From Natrinema pellirubrum DSM 15624 (lineage in GTDB: Archaea; Halobacteriota; Halobacteria; Halobacteriales; Natrialbaceae), in NCBI RefSeq assembly GCF_000230735.2, contig NC_019962.1, positions 1,736,001-1,800,000 of the forward strand: a stretch of DNA of 64,000 nucleotides. The letters are read 5' to 3'. The position numbers were made by a program, and so were the translations under genes. The notes beneath the pieces were generated by a model. The model saw only the letters and a program-made list of their open reading frames with translations. It had not been told where the DNA came from and did no database searches. Below are positions 8,872-17,145 of this stretch, one piece after another. Every line of letters starts with the position of its first letter. The stretch's first letter is position 1.

Positions 8872-9420
8872 ATGAACGCACAGCGCTCACTCGTGCGACG
8901 ATTCGTCGACACGGTTCTCGTCGGGAACCGCTGGCGAACGTTCTGTGGCTGTTCGCAAGCGACGCTCCTCGAGGCGCTTACCGAAGCGCTCGAGGACCAT
9001 GGCCTGCCGTTCGAGATCGATGACCGGTCGCCCTCGGGTACCGACCGATTCCTGTACGGTAGCGATGCCGACGGGGTTCGAGTGACTATTACCGAACCGT
9101 CCGAGACCGAACTCACCGTCGTCCCCGTTACTGCCGACCCGGTCTCGCGCACAGTACTCTCGATGGCCGTCCGCGAGGACGTTCGCGAGCGAACGACCGC
9201 TGGCGTCTGTCTCGTCGATGTCTCGCCGCTGCCGGCCGACGAGGGCGAACTGGCCGCCCTCATGCGGACGGTCATGGATCGCCTCGAGTGTGACCCGTGG
9301 GATCTCGCCGATCATCCGCGGTTCAGGCTCGCGGTCGTACAGCGGTACAAAATCCGAGCGAAGTGGCGGTACTGGTCGCGACTGGACGCGGCTGGCGGTT
9401 CGGTGTCGACCTCGTACTGA
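8872..9420 (+). CDS. Hypothetical protein downstream of the symporter
   Basis: 182 aa, soluble, no membrane segment. I do not recognise a named family. It starts 9 bases after the symporter stop, so it is almost certainly in the same message. The N-terminus holds a basic stretch with FCGCSQATLLEALTEALEDHG, the middle is a beta-rich segment (VRVTITEPSETELTVVPV), and the C-terminus is rich in aromatic and basic residues. Acidic composition and codon use match its neighbours. Confidence 0.8.
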   Translation: MNAQRSLVRRFVDTVLVGNRWRTFCGCSQATLLEALTEALEDHGLPFEIDDRSPSGTDRFLYGSDADGVRVTITEPSETELTVVPVTADPVSRTVLSMAVREDVRERTTAGVCLVDVSPLPADEGELAALMRTVMDRLECDPWDLADHPRFRLAVVQRYKIRAKWRYWSRLDAAGGSVSTSY

Positions 9421-9875
9421 CCGAGACCCCATCGTTGGAATCGCATCAGGCCGGCGTGATTCAAATAGATATGTCGGTTTCGGGCACTAGTCTGTGCTTC
9501 GACATATGCGGCTGACCCTGATGCAGTCCGTCTCGGGTAACTGCCCGATCTCGTACCGCGTTTCGTGGTTTCTCGTTCCTGTGAGACGAACGCAACCGGA
9601 ACGACGGCCAACATTCGCCGTCAAAGCAGCGCTTCTGATCCCGTGAGTGTGAGTTTTCCACGATATGGGGTTTCAAACTTGTTCGAAAGCGGACAGTAGG
9701 ACGCTGGAATTGAGGCTCCCCACATATCTATAAAAAATATTAATGATTTGTTGTAGTCTATAATATTATACAAGTCCACCGAGCATCGGCTGTGACATCG
9801 TCCGGCGAAACACCACGGCAGTCGCCGTGAGGGAACTCGACAGTCGGCGAAACGTGATCGTTCCGACCTCACCTG
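9421..9875. other. Intergenic, no gene seen
   Basis: No frame in this stretch gives a plausible protein. An AT-rich block at about 9720-9775 lies between the symporter operon end and the small regulator that terminates at 9876, and may contain terminators for both converging units. Confidence 0.4.
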
Positions 9876-10232
9876 TCAGCTCCCGTCTGCAACTGCGTCC
9901 ACATCGGCCACGAGTGGGACCTCGACTTCTTCGAGAACGAGTTCGAACGCCTGCCGGCGTTGTCCGCCGGGGGACGGAACCATCGTCGTCTCGAGGACCC
10001 CGATCGCCTCGAGTCGGTTGAGACGCCGATACACGGTCGGACGGGAAGCGCCTGTCTCGTCTGCGATCTCGCGGGCAGGGACGGATCCCGTGCCTACTGC
10101 CGCAAGAATCTCTGTCGTGTATTCTTCAGCCAGTACTGTGAGGAGGGCATCGATATCGATCGAACGCTCTGTTTCGCTCGAGACGGCCCCGAGCGCGGGA
10201 TCGGATCGTGACGCGGATTCGGAATCGGACAT
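9876..10232 (-). CDS. Small winged-helix regulator (ArsR/HTH_20-like)
   Basis: 118 aa. Residues about 25-95 form a winged helix: DALLTVLAEEYTTEILAAVG, PAREIADETGASRPTVYRRL as the helix-turn-helix, and MVPSPGGQRRQAFEL as the wing. It is very similar in plan to the next gene at 10310-10702, suggesting an old tandem duplication. It probably controls a nearby promoter; no ligand domain is present. Confidence 0.85.
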   Translation of the reverse strand: MSDSESASRSDPALGAVSSETERSIDIDALLTVLAEEYTTEILAAVGTGSVPAREIADETGASRPTVYRRLNRLEAIGVLETTMVPSPGGQRRQAFELVLEEVEVPLVADVDAVADGS

Positions 10233-10309
10233 CGGGTACGTCGTTCGTACCAGTTGAACGGTCGTGTAGTGTCTCGCTACTATGCGGCACTCCCGATCGA
10301 GATCACCCT

Positions 10310-10702
10310 CTAGCTATGCAGAGGCGGGTCGATGTTGCGGTCGCGTTCGACGTGATCGCTCGCTTCTATCGCGAGTCCATCGCTGTCGAACTCGAGTCGC
10401 ACTCGATCGACTGCGACGTGATATCGCTGCCGGTGGTGACCGTCCGCCCGGACGCTCATCGCGCTCCGGACGAGTCCCGCGTCCTCGAGGCTGTCCAGTC
10501 GGCGGTATACGGTCGCACGGGAACTGTCCGTGCGCTCTGCCAACTCCGTCGCCGAGAGCGGGTTCCCGTCGAGTTCGTCCAGGAGACGCCGGGCGTGATC
10601 GTCGCTCAGGAGGTCGAGCGCTGTCTCCGTGTCTATCACCGTCTCGTCGTTCTCGGATGGGGTCGGTCGTCTCTCCTTATGGGCGGGATCTGCCTTCGAC
10701 AT
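10310..10702 (-). CDS. Small winged-helix regulator (ArsR/HTH_20-like)
   Basis: 130 aa. Same architecture as its downstream neighbour: an acidic N-terminal tail, then ALDLLSDDHARRLLDELDG, the helix-turn-helix SATELAERTDSSRATVYRRL and a wing with DGHHRQRYHVAV. Such short proteins in haloarchaea often act as local repressors or activators beside signalling genes. The divergent HalX response regulator gene starts 156 bases away, so a regulatory link is possible but not shown. Confidence 0.85.
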   Translation of the reverse strand: MSKADPAHKERRPTPSENDETVIDTETALDLLSDDHARRLLDELDGNPLSATELAERTDSSRATVYRRLDSLEDAGLVRSAMSVRADGHHRQRYHVAVDRVRLEFDSDGLAIEASDHVERDRNIDPPLHS

Positions 10703-10857
10703 CGATAGTCGTTGATTCGACGGGACGGTCCCTGTACGGTGGTGCTACCAGTCGCAACGGTCTCGTCACGCTACTCTAGCTATCCGCAACGACGTCGTCC
10801 GACCGCGGTCCGATCGTACCGGGATATTAGTACGGTGACGGCTTACCGACCTGTAAG

Positions 10858-11442
10858 ATGGGAAACGAGATGCGCGTGACAGCGCCCCGGGTCCTCATGG
10901 TCGACGACGAGAAGAAGGTGGCCGACGCGTACGCCCTCCGCCTCGAAGACGTCGCCGACGTGACCGTCGCGTACGATGGCGAGGAAGCCCTTGCGGTCGT
11001 CGACGAGCAGCCGGTACCCGACGTCGTCCTGCTCGATCGACACATGCCCGGTCTCTCGGGGGACGAGGTTCTCGAGCGACTCCGGGAACGGGATCTCGAA
11101 ACGCGGGTCGTTATGGTGACGGCGATCGATCCCGGACTGGACATCGTCGACATGCCGTTCGACGACTACCTCTCGAAGCCCGTCGAGCGCGACGACCTCC
11201 GGGCGGCCATCGACCAGCAGTGTCAGGTCCTGGCGTACGAACTCCTCGGCGAGTACTTCCGTCTGGAGTCGACGCGAGCGGTCATCGACGCCGAACTCCC
11301 CGCCGACGAGATCGAACGCGACGATCGGCTCGCCGACCTCGAGGCGCGCCGGGCCGCTATCGAGGAGCGCGTTCTCGGTCTCCTTCCCGACGCCGAGGAG
11401 TTGCTGACCGAGTTCTCGGGTATCGACCGCGGCCGGTACTGA
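10858..11442 (+). CDS. HalX-type response regulator
   Basis: 194 aa. Residues about 10-115 are a receiver domain: acidic pocket VDDEKK, phospho-acceptor Asp in DVVLLDRHMPG, Thr/Ser in VMVTAIDPG and Lys in YLSKPV. Residues about 125-190 are the HalX domain, a haloarchaeal helical output of unknown partner. A second in-frame ATG (MRVTAP) four codons in is an alternative start. It ends 7 bases before the convergent Bat-type gene stop. The cognate kinase may be the one at 13091-14212, by proximity only. Confidence 0.92.
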   Translation: MGNEMRVTAPRVLMVDDEKKVADAYALRLEDVADVTVAYDGEEALAVVDEQPVPDVVLLDRHMPGLSGDEVLERLRERDLETRVVMVTAIDPGLDIVDMPFDDYLSKPVERDDLRAAIDQQCQVLAYELLGEYFRLESTRAVIDAELPADEIERDDRLADLEARRAAIEERVLGLLPDAEELLTEFSGIDRGRY

Positions 11443-11448
11443 CTCGAG

Positions 11449-13098
11449 TCACGTCCCGTCGGTCGTACTCGGTTCCACGTCGTCTCTAGCCGCATCCGAA
11501 CCGCCTGCCTCCGTCGGCGAGTCGGCGTCGAAAAAGGCCTCGACGAGTTTCTGCTCTGCCCGCCGGAGGTGATACAGCATCGTCGATCCGGCGATGTCGA
11601 GCGTCTCCGCCACCTCCGCCGAACTGCTCCCACGCGGCGACGTGAAGTAGTCCGACAGGTGGGCAGTCCGAAGCACCGTTCGCTGTCTGTCGGTCAACCG
11701 CTCGTCGAGGGTGTCTCGAAACCCCTCGGTCGGCTCGGGCGCTCGAGTCGTCTCCCGTTTGGCGACCAGTTGCGTTTCCGAAACGACGGCGTCGACGGCC
11801 TCGAGCAACCGTCGGACGTCGCCGTCGGACGGGACTTCGGCGACCAGCCGGGCCGACTCGGCGCCGTACTCGCCGCCCTCGATCGTCGCACCCCACGCCG
11901 CGAGCGCGGTCACCGGTGTTTCGCCGCTGACGGTCGCCTGGAGAAGCGGTTCCGTCTCGTCCCGTATCCGCCGCACGTTGGCGACGGCCTCGCAGTCGGT
12001 CAGCGATTCGTCGACGCCCTCGAGCGGGCCGTCAGCAGTGAGATAACAGACGACCGCGCCGTCGCCGCGCGGGATCGCCCCCGCCAAGGACAGGGCGCGG
12101 TCGGCCTCGCGTGCGGCACCGACGAACGGGACCGTCTCGCCGCGGACTTCGACGGTTACCTCGGTACCCGTGTCGGCGACCAGTAGGTCCTCCTGTTGGC
12201 CGGCATTGATCGCGAACCCCGCGACGCCGCCCAGCGTCTCGAGGGCGACTCGCTCCTGATCGCTGAATCCGTCTTCCCGGTCGGTGTATACCGTTACGAC
12301 GCCGTAGACAGTCCCTTGGTACGCGAGCGGGACCGCCAGACACGACTGGAGGCCGTGACCGAACGCCGCTCGACGGATCCCACGGGGAACGGTATCGTCC
12401 TCGGCGATCGCCTCGTGACGTTGCGTCTTGCCGGACGTGACCGCGGCTTGGCCGGGGACGGTGCGCTCGTCCTCGAGGCTCTCGCCGATCCGCTCGCGCA
12501 GGTCGGCTGCATCGCCAGCCGCGGCGAGTACTCGGAGACGCTCCTCGGAGAACGACCGGTCGCCGACCCAGGCGAACCTGTAGAGGTCGGTGCCGCCCAA
12601 CTGCTCGCAGACCGTCCGAGCGATGTCCGAGCGGTCCGACGTGCCGATTACCTGCTGTAACACGGTCGCGACCAACGAGTTGATCCGCTGGATCCGATCG
12701 AGTCGCTGGTCGATCCGATCGACGGTCTGCTCGGTTTCCTTCTGCGGTGTGCGGTCTCGGACGTAGACGAGCGTTCCCTCGTCGACGTGAACGTCGACCG
12801 CAAGCCACCGGTCGATCAGCGGGTAGTACTCCTCGAAGGAGGCGGGCGTCGGCGATGGGCCGCCGAAGGTCTCCCGCAGCGTCCCGTCGGCCGACTTCGG
12901 GAAGCACTCCCCGATCGCCGTCCCGCGTAGCGCGGACGGGTCGGTCTCCAGGAGCGTCGCAGCGGCGTCGTTGACGTCGACGACGCGTCCGTCCGCCGCC
13001 GTTTCGATGATCCCGATGGGAGCCCGCTGTAGTCGCTCGTCCATCGCGTCCGAACCGCTGCCACCTGCCGCCGTCTCGTCGTCGAATCGGTCAGTCAT
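11449..13098 (-). CDS. Bat-like regulator: PAS, GAF, bacterio-opsin activator and HTH_10 domains
   Basis: 549 aa. A PAS domain occupies about residues 20-130 (APIGIIETAADGRVVDVNDAA), a GAF domain about 140-300 (QSCLAVPLAYQGTVYGVVTVYTD), a bacterio-opsin-activator domain about 310-455, and the HTH_10 DNA-binding domain about 460-525 (LTDRQRTVLRTAHLSDYF, EVAETLDIAGSTMLYHLRRAE). This family senses redox, light or small ligands and activates transcription. It overlaps the upstream histidine kinase gene by 8 bases (ATGACTGA), so kinase and regulator are co-translated. Confidence 0.92.
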   Translation of the reverse strand: MTDRFDDETAAGGSGSDAMDERLQRAPIGIIETAADGRVVDVNDAAATLLETDPSALRGTAIGECFPKSADGTLRETFGGPSPTPASFEEYYPLIDRWLAVDVHVDEGTLVYVRDRTPQKETEQTVDRIDQRLDRIQRINSLVATVLQQVIGTSDRSDIARTVCEQLGGTDLYRFAWVGDRSFSEERLRVLAAAGDAADLRERIGESLEDERTVPGQAAVTSGKTQRHEAIAEDDTVPRGIRRAAFGHGLQSCLAVPLAYQGTVYGVVTVYTDREDGFSDQERVALETLGGVAGFAINAGQQEDLLVADTGTEVTVEVRGETVPFVGAAREADRALSLAGAIPRGDGAVVCYLTADGPLEGVDESLTDCEAVANVRRIRDETEPLLQATVSGETPVTALAAWGATIEGGEYGAESARLVAEVPSDGDVRRLLEAVDAVVSETQLVAKRETTRAPEPTEGFRDTLDERLTDRQRTVLRTAHLSDYFTSPRGSSSAEVAETLDIAGSTMLYHLRRAEQKLVEAFFDADSPTEAGGSDAARDDVEPSTTDGT

Positions 13099-14212
13099 CG
13101 TCCGTGATCGGTCGAAACTCGAACGTCGTACCGCCGCACGATCCCTCGGCGATCGAAACCGTCCAGTCGTGTGCGTGGGCGATCCGCCTGACGATCGTCA
13201 ACCCGAGACCGGTTCCGCCCCCCGCGTCGGTCGACGAGTAGCCGGGTTCGAACACTCGCTCGCGCTTGTCGGCCGGAATTCCGGGCCCGTCATCGGCGAC
13301 GAGAAACCCACGATCGGCGCTTTCGACCCGGACACGGACCGGTTCGTCACGGGCCGATTCGGTCGCGTCCGGACCGTCTGTCGAACTGTGTTCAGTATCC
13401 TGACCAGCGGCCGAGCCAGAGTTCGTCGAGCCATGCTCGACGGCGTTCCGGAACAGGTTCTCGAACAGCCGCTGGAGCCGGTCGGGATCGGCATCGAGCC
13501 GCGGGAGGTCGTCGTCGATTTCGAGCGACGCGGCCTCCGTCTCGACGGTCGCCCAGGCGTCCGATGCAACGGCATCGATCGCGACGTTCTCGGACGCATC
13601 GATCGCGCGGTCCCCACGGGCCAGCGTGAGCGCATCTCGAATGATCCGCTCCATCCGGTCGTGGGCGTCTTCGACCTGATCGAAGTGGTCCGTCTCGCCC
13701 GTCTCTCTCGCCGCCCGGAGGTGTGCCTTCGCGACGTCCAGCGGGTTCCGCAGGTCGTGCGTGATGACGCTTGCGACGCGGTCGAACTCGACGGGATCGG
13801 CGCTCGTCGGTTCCAGTTCGGTCATCAGGACGTACCCGTCAACCTCGTCCCCACCGTCCGCTCCGTCGCTGGTATTGTCGTCGCTCGAGCGGCCGACGCT
13901 CCGAAGCCGGACCGGTCGGCGTTCAGCGTCGCCCGTTCGGACACCGATCTCGATATCGATCGCGTTCCCGGCTGCGAGCTGATCGCAGGCAGCTGCGACC
14001 TCTGATTCGTCGACTGCGCAGTTCCGACGCAGCCATTCGCGGACGTTCGTTCCGATCGACGCCGCGTCGAAGGTCGCATCGAACGTATCGTTCGTCGCTG
14101 CGATTACCGGCGTTCCGGCCGAGACATCGTAACCCATGACCGGCACCGGCACGGCATCGATCGTGATGGCGTCGGACTCGTCCGCCCGACCGTCATCACG
14201 GCGGTCCGTCAT
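13091..14212 (-). CDS. Sensor histidine kinase
   Basis: 373 aa from the ATG at 14210-14212 (MTDRRDDGRADES); the frame is open upstream but the added residues are not protein-like. No membrane helix is present. A PAS-like sensor covers about 15-130. The phospho-acceptor His152 is in VITHDLRNPL. The HATPase domain has the N box ENLFRNAVEHG, the G1 box VADDGPGIP and the G2 box GTGLGLTIVRRI. An Asp/Ser/Thr-rich linker near the ATP domain is typical of halophiles. Translationally coupled to the Bat-like regulator downstream. Confidence 0.92.
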   Translation of the reverse strand: MTDRRDDGRADESDAITIDAVPVPVMGYDVSAGTPVIAATNDTFDATFDAASIGTNVREWLRRNCAVDESEVAAACDQLAAGNAIDIEIGVRTGDAERRPVRLRSVGRSSDDNTSDGADGGDEVDGYVLMTELEPTSADPVEFDRVASVITHDLRNPLDVAKAHLRAARETGETDHFDQVEDAHDRMERIIRDALTLARGDRAIDASENVAIDAVASDAWATVETEAASLEIDDDLPRLDADPDRLQRLFENLFRNAVEHGSTNSGSAAGQDTEHSSTDGPDATESARDEPVRVRVESADRGFLVADDGPGIPADKRERVFEPGYSSTDAGGGTGLGLTIVRRIAHAHDWTVSIAEGSCGGTTFEFRPITDDD

Positions 14213-14496
14213 GGAGATCACCGACGCCCGGCCGCTGGGACGGTGCGCTCGTGGTGACTCGTTCGACGCGTCGCAACGGCCGGTCGAACCGCCGCCCGGC
14301 GTACTGCTGGGGAGATCATACACTCATCGTTGTAACCCTGACCCATAGACGCACACCCTAGTAATAACGAAAACCGATCTGAAACGTCTTTCGACTGTCC
14401 GACATGACGCGGCAACGACCGGGACCCAGCAAACGGTGTTTCTCGGCGTGACACACGGCGGCGGTCGTTTTCTTTCCCGTATCCGAAGCCGCGACT

Positions 14497-15411
14497 ATGG
14501 CAGCGATCACCGCTAACGGGGTATCGAAACGATACGGAACGGTCACGGCACTGGAGCGCGTCTCCCTTTCGGTCGAGGAAGGGGAAATATTCGGGTTCCT
14601 CGGCCCGAACGGTGCCGGCAAGTCGACGTTCATCAACGTCCTGCTGGATTTCGCTCGGCCGACCGACGGCTCGGCCGAGCTGTTCGGTCGCGACTGTCAG
14701 GCCGACGGCGTCTCGGCGCGCGAGCGCGTCGGCGTCCTCCCCGACGGCTACTCGGTGTTCGACCGACTCACCGGCCGCCAACACGTCGCGTACGTCGTCC
14801 GGTCGAAAGACGCCGACGACGACCCCGCCGAGGTCCTCGAGCGCGTCGGGATTTCGGCGGCGGCCGACCGGCCGGCAAGCGACTACTCCAAGGGCATGAA
14901 ACAGCGCCTCGTTCTGGGAATGGCGCTCGTTGGCGAGCCCGATCTCCTGCTCCTCGACGAGCCGACGACGGGGCTGGACCCGAGCGGAGCCGCCGAGATC
15001 CGATCGATCCTCCGCGAGGAACGCGACCGCGGCGCTGCGGTCTTCTTCTCGAGTCACATCCTCGAGCAGGTCGAGGCGATCTGCGACCGCGTCGGCATCT
15101 TGCAGGACGGCGAACTGGTCGCCGTCGATACGATCGACGGACTTCGCCAGTCGATCGGCGGCGGGACCAAGCTCCTGATCGACGTCGGCGAACTGGACGA
15201 CGCGACGACCGAGGCGGTCCGCGGCGTCGACGGCGTCGAGACGGTGACCGTCAGCGACGGGACGACGCTCGAGGTCACGTGTACGAACGACGCGAAGATG
15301 GACGTCGTGGTCGAACTCCAGCGCCGCGGTGCGGACGTGATGAACTTCCGGACCGAAGAGGCCTCCCTGGAGGAGATGTTCCTCGCGTACACGGGGGGCA
15401 GTCGGGAATGA
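14497..15411 (+). CDS. ABC transporter ATP-binding protein
   Basis: 304 aa. Walker A GPNGAGKST at residues 36-44, signature YSKGMKQR near 130, Walker B LLLLDEPTTGLDP near 148-160, and the switch His in SSHILEQ. The C-terminal 80 residues form the extension seen in exporters of the CcmA/NatA type. It energises the two permeases that follow, each joined by a 4-base ATGA overlap. Substrate unknown; DrrA/NatA-like exporters for drugs, lipids or sodium and NosF-type ATPases are the nearest types. Confidence 0.94.
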   Translation: MAAITANGVSKRYGTVTALERVSLSVEEGEIFGFLGPNGAGKSTFINVLLDFARPTDGSAELFGRDCQADGVSARERVGVLPDGYSVFDRLTGRQHVAYVVRSKDADDDPAEVLERVGISAAADRPASDYSKGMKQRLVLGMALVGEPDLLLLDEPTTGLDPSGAAEIRSILREERDRGAAVFFSSHILEQVEAICDRVGILQDGELVAVDTIDGLRQSIGGGTKLLIDVGELDDATTEAVRGVDGVETVTVSDGTTLEVTCTNDAKMDVVVELQRRGADVMNFRTEEASLEEMFLAYTGGSRE

Positions 15412-16217
15412 ACTGGCGGATAATCGCCCGAACGGACGCCGCGCTCGCTTCGGCACCGCGGTCGACGCGACTGGTGCTTGTACTCCCGGCCGTCACGATT
15501 CTCGCGGCCGCGTACCTCTATCCGGTGTTTGGGTCCGACCCGATTACGACTGCCCGCTTTTCCGGGTTCGTCGACGGCTGGCTCGCGACCGTCGTTCCCC
15601 TGACCGGCGTCTTGCTGGGCCACGACGCGGTCGTGAGCGAACGCGAGTCCGGCTCGCTGTTGCTCTCACTGTCGCTGCCGCACGGGCGTGGCGACTTCGT
15701 TCTCGGGAAAGTCCTGAGCCGCGTCGGGCTGGTAAGTGGCGTCATCCTCGCCGCGATGGTCCTCGGTGCCGGACTCGTCGTGTATCCCTTCGGCCGACTC
15801 GAGGTCGTGCAGTTCTGTGGCTTCGTCGCGACGACCGTCGCTTTCGGAGCGATCTGGACCAACCTCGGAATCGCCGCGTCGCTCTCGACCGTGACCAAAC
15901 AGCGCGCGTTCGTGGTCGCGTTCGGGCTATTCCTCCTGTTCGTCCTGGTCTGGGACGCCATCGCCGACGGGCTCCAGTACGGACTCGACAGGGCCGGACT
16001 CGTCGACGGGAGCCTTCCCGACCCCGTCCGGTTCGTCTTCGGCCTCGAGCCCGGGGCTGTCTTCCAGCGGGTCACTGCGGGCTTTTTCGATCCGAGTGCG
16101 AGCGTCGACGGTCCGTGGTATCTCGGCGAGTGGGTCGCACTGGCCGTCTTCGGCCTGTGGCTACTCGGGCCCTTGACGGTGACCTACAGCCGCTTTGCCG
16201 GCAGTGATCTGTCATGA
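15408..16217 (+). CDS. ABC transporter permease (NosY/ABC-2 type)
   Basis: 269 aa when started at the ATG at 15408 (MNWRIIARTDAAL), which overlaps the ATPase stop. Six hydrophobic segments are visible. Between the second and third lies HDAVVSERESGSLLLSLSLP, the cytoplasmic signature of ABC-2 permeases such as NosY. It should pair with the following permease as a heterodimer. Confidence 0.9.
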   Translation: MNWRIIARTDAALASAPRSTRLVLVLPAVTILAAAYLYPVFGSDPITTARFSGFVDGWLATVVPLTGVLLGHDAVVSERESGSLLLSLSLPHGRGDFVLGKVLSRVGLVSGVILAAMVLGAGLVVYPFGRLEVVQFCGFVATTVAFGAIWTNLGIAASLSTVTKQRAFVVAFGLFLLFVLVWDAIADGLQYGLDRAGLVDGSLPDPVRFVFGLEPGAVFQRVTAGFFDPSASVDGPWYLGEWVALAVFGLWLLGPLTVTYSRFAGSDLS

Positions 16218-17026
16218 GTTGGCGGACCGTCGCACGCAAGGATATCCACGACGCCCGCCGCTCCCGAACGCTCTGGCTACTGCTCGGACTGCTATCGATC
16301 CTGTTCGGCGGCTACGCCGTCGCGTACGCTACCGTAGACGATGGGACGTTCGCGGGGTTCGTCACGGGTTCGGTTGGACTCGTCGACGGGGTCCTGCCGA
16401 TACTCGGGCTCTTACTCGGCTATCGGTCGATTTCCGACGACCGGACTGACGGGAGCCTCTTGCTCTCGCTGTCCCTGCCGCAGTCCCGTCGGGAGTTGCT
16501 CGTGGGAACGGCGGTCGGTCGGACGGTCACGTTGCTGGGACCGACACTCTTCGGACTGTCGATCGCTGGGCTGTACGCGGCGCTGCGGTACGGGAAAGCC
16601 GGTGCGATCGCGTATCCGTGGTTCCTGTTCGCCACTGCCCTCTACGGCGCGTCGTTCGTCGCGATCGCCGTCGCACTTTCGGCGTCGACTACGACGGATC
16701 GCCGGATCACCTACGGTGCGGTCGGTGGCTACCTCCTCCTGGTGGTCCTCTGGCGAACCCTTACGTCGATCGCCGTGACGGTGCTTCACCGGTTCGACAC
16801 GAGTCTAGGCCTGCCCGACTGGGCACTGTTCCTCCAGTTAGTCGAACCCGGCGAAGCGTACGCTCGACTCCTCTCGGTGGGATTCGAGGTCGAGCGGGCG
16901 AACCGGTACGTCGGGAACGGGACGCCGGCGTTCGTCGACTGGTGGGCCGCACTGGCGGTACTCGTCGCCTGGATCGCGGTCCCGCTGCTGGTCGGCTCCC
17001 GTCAGTTCGAGCGCGGTGATTTGTGA
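16214..17026 (+). CDS. ABC transporter permease (NosY/ABC-2 type)
   Basis: 270 aa, six membrane segments, same plan as its upstream neighbour, with the signature YRSISDDRTDGSLLLSLSLP at about residues 76-95. Overlaps the previous gene as ATGA. The two permeases begin almost identically (MNWRIIARTD and MSWRTVARKD), which supports a tandem duplication and a heterodimeric channel. Last gene of the three-gene exporter operon. Confidence 0.9.
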   Translation: MSWRTVARKDIHDARRSRTLWLLLGLLSILFGGYAVAYATVDDGTFAGFVTGSVGLVDGVLPILGLLLGYRSISDDRTDGSLLLSLSLPQSRRELLVGTAVGRTVTLLGPTLFGLSIAGLYAALRYGKAGAIAYPWFLFATALYGASFVAIAVALSASTTTDRRITYGAVGGYLLLVVLWRTLTSIAVTVLHRFDTSLGLPDWALFLQLVEPGEAYARLLSVGFEVERANRYVGNGTPAFVDWWAALAVLVAWIAVPLLVGSRQFERGDL

Positions 17027-17145
17027 ACGATCGGCCCGTTTCTCTCCGCTGCCGGCGGTGAGAGCCATCGGACGGCTGCTCTCTCGGTCGGCCGAGACCA
17101 CCGCGTTCATTACATCCCACTGTCAACATTGCGAGAGAGGAATCG

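Noticed and set aside
7386-9023. 545-aa frame on the plus strand
   Set aside because: Arg-rich shadow of the symporter gene; no domain, and the symporter frame has clear membrane helices.
15279-15407. N-terminal extension of the first ABC permease
   Set aside because: It lies entirely within the ATPase coding sequence in another frame and reads as Arg/Gly-rich sequence; the ATG at 15408 gives the ATGA overlap seen between all three genes.
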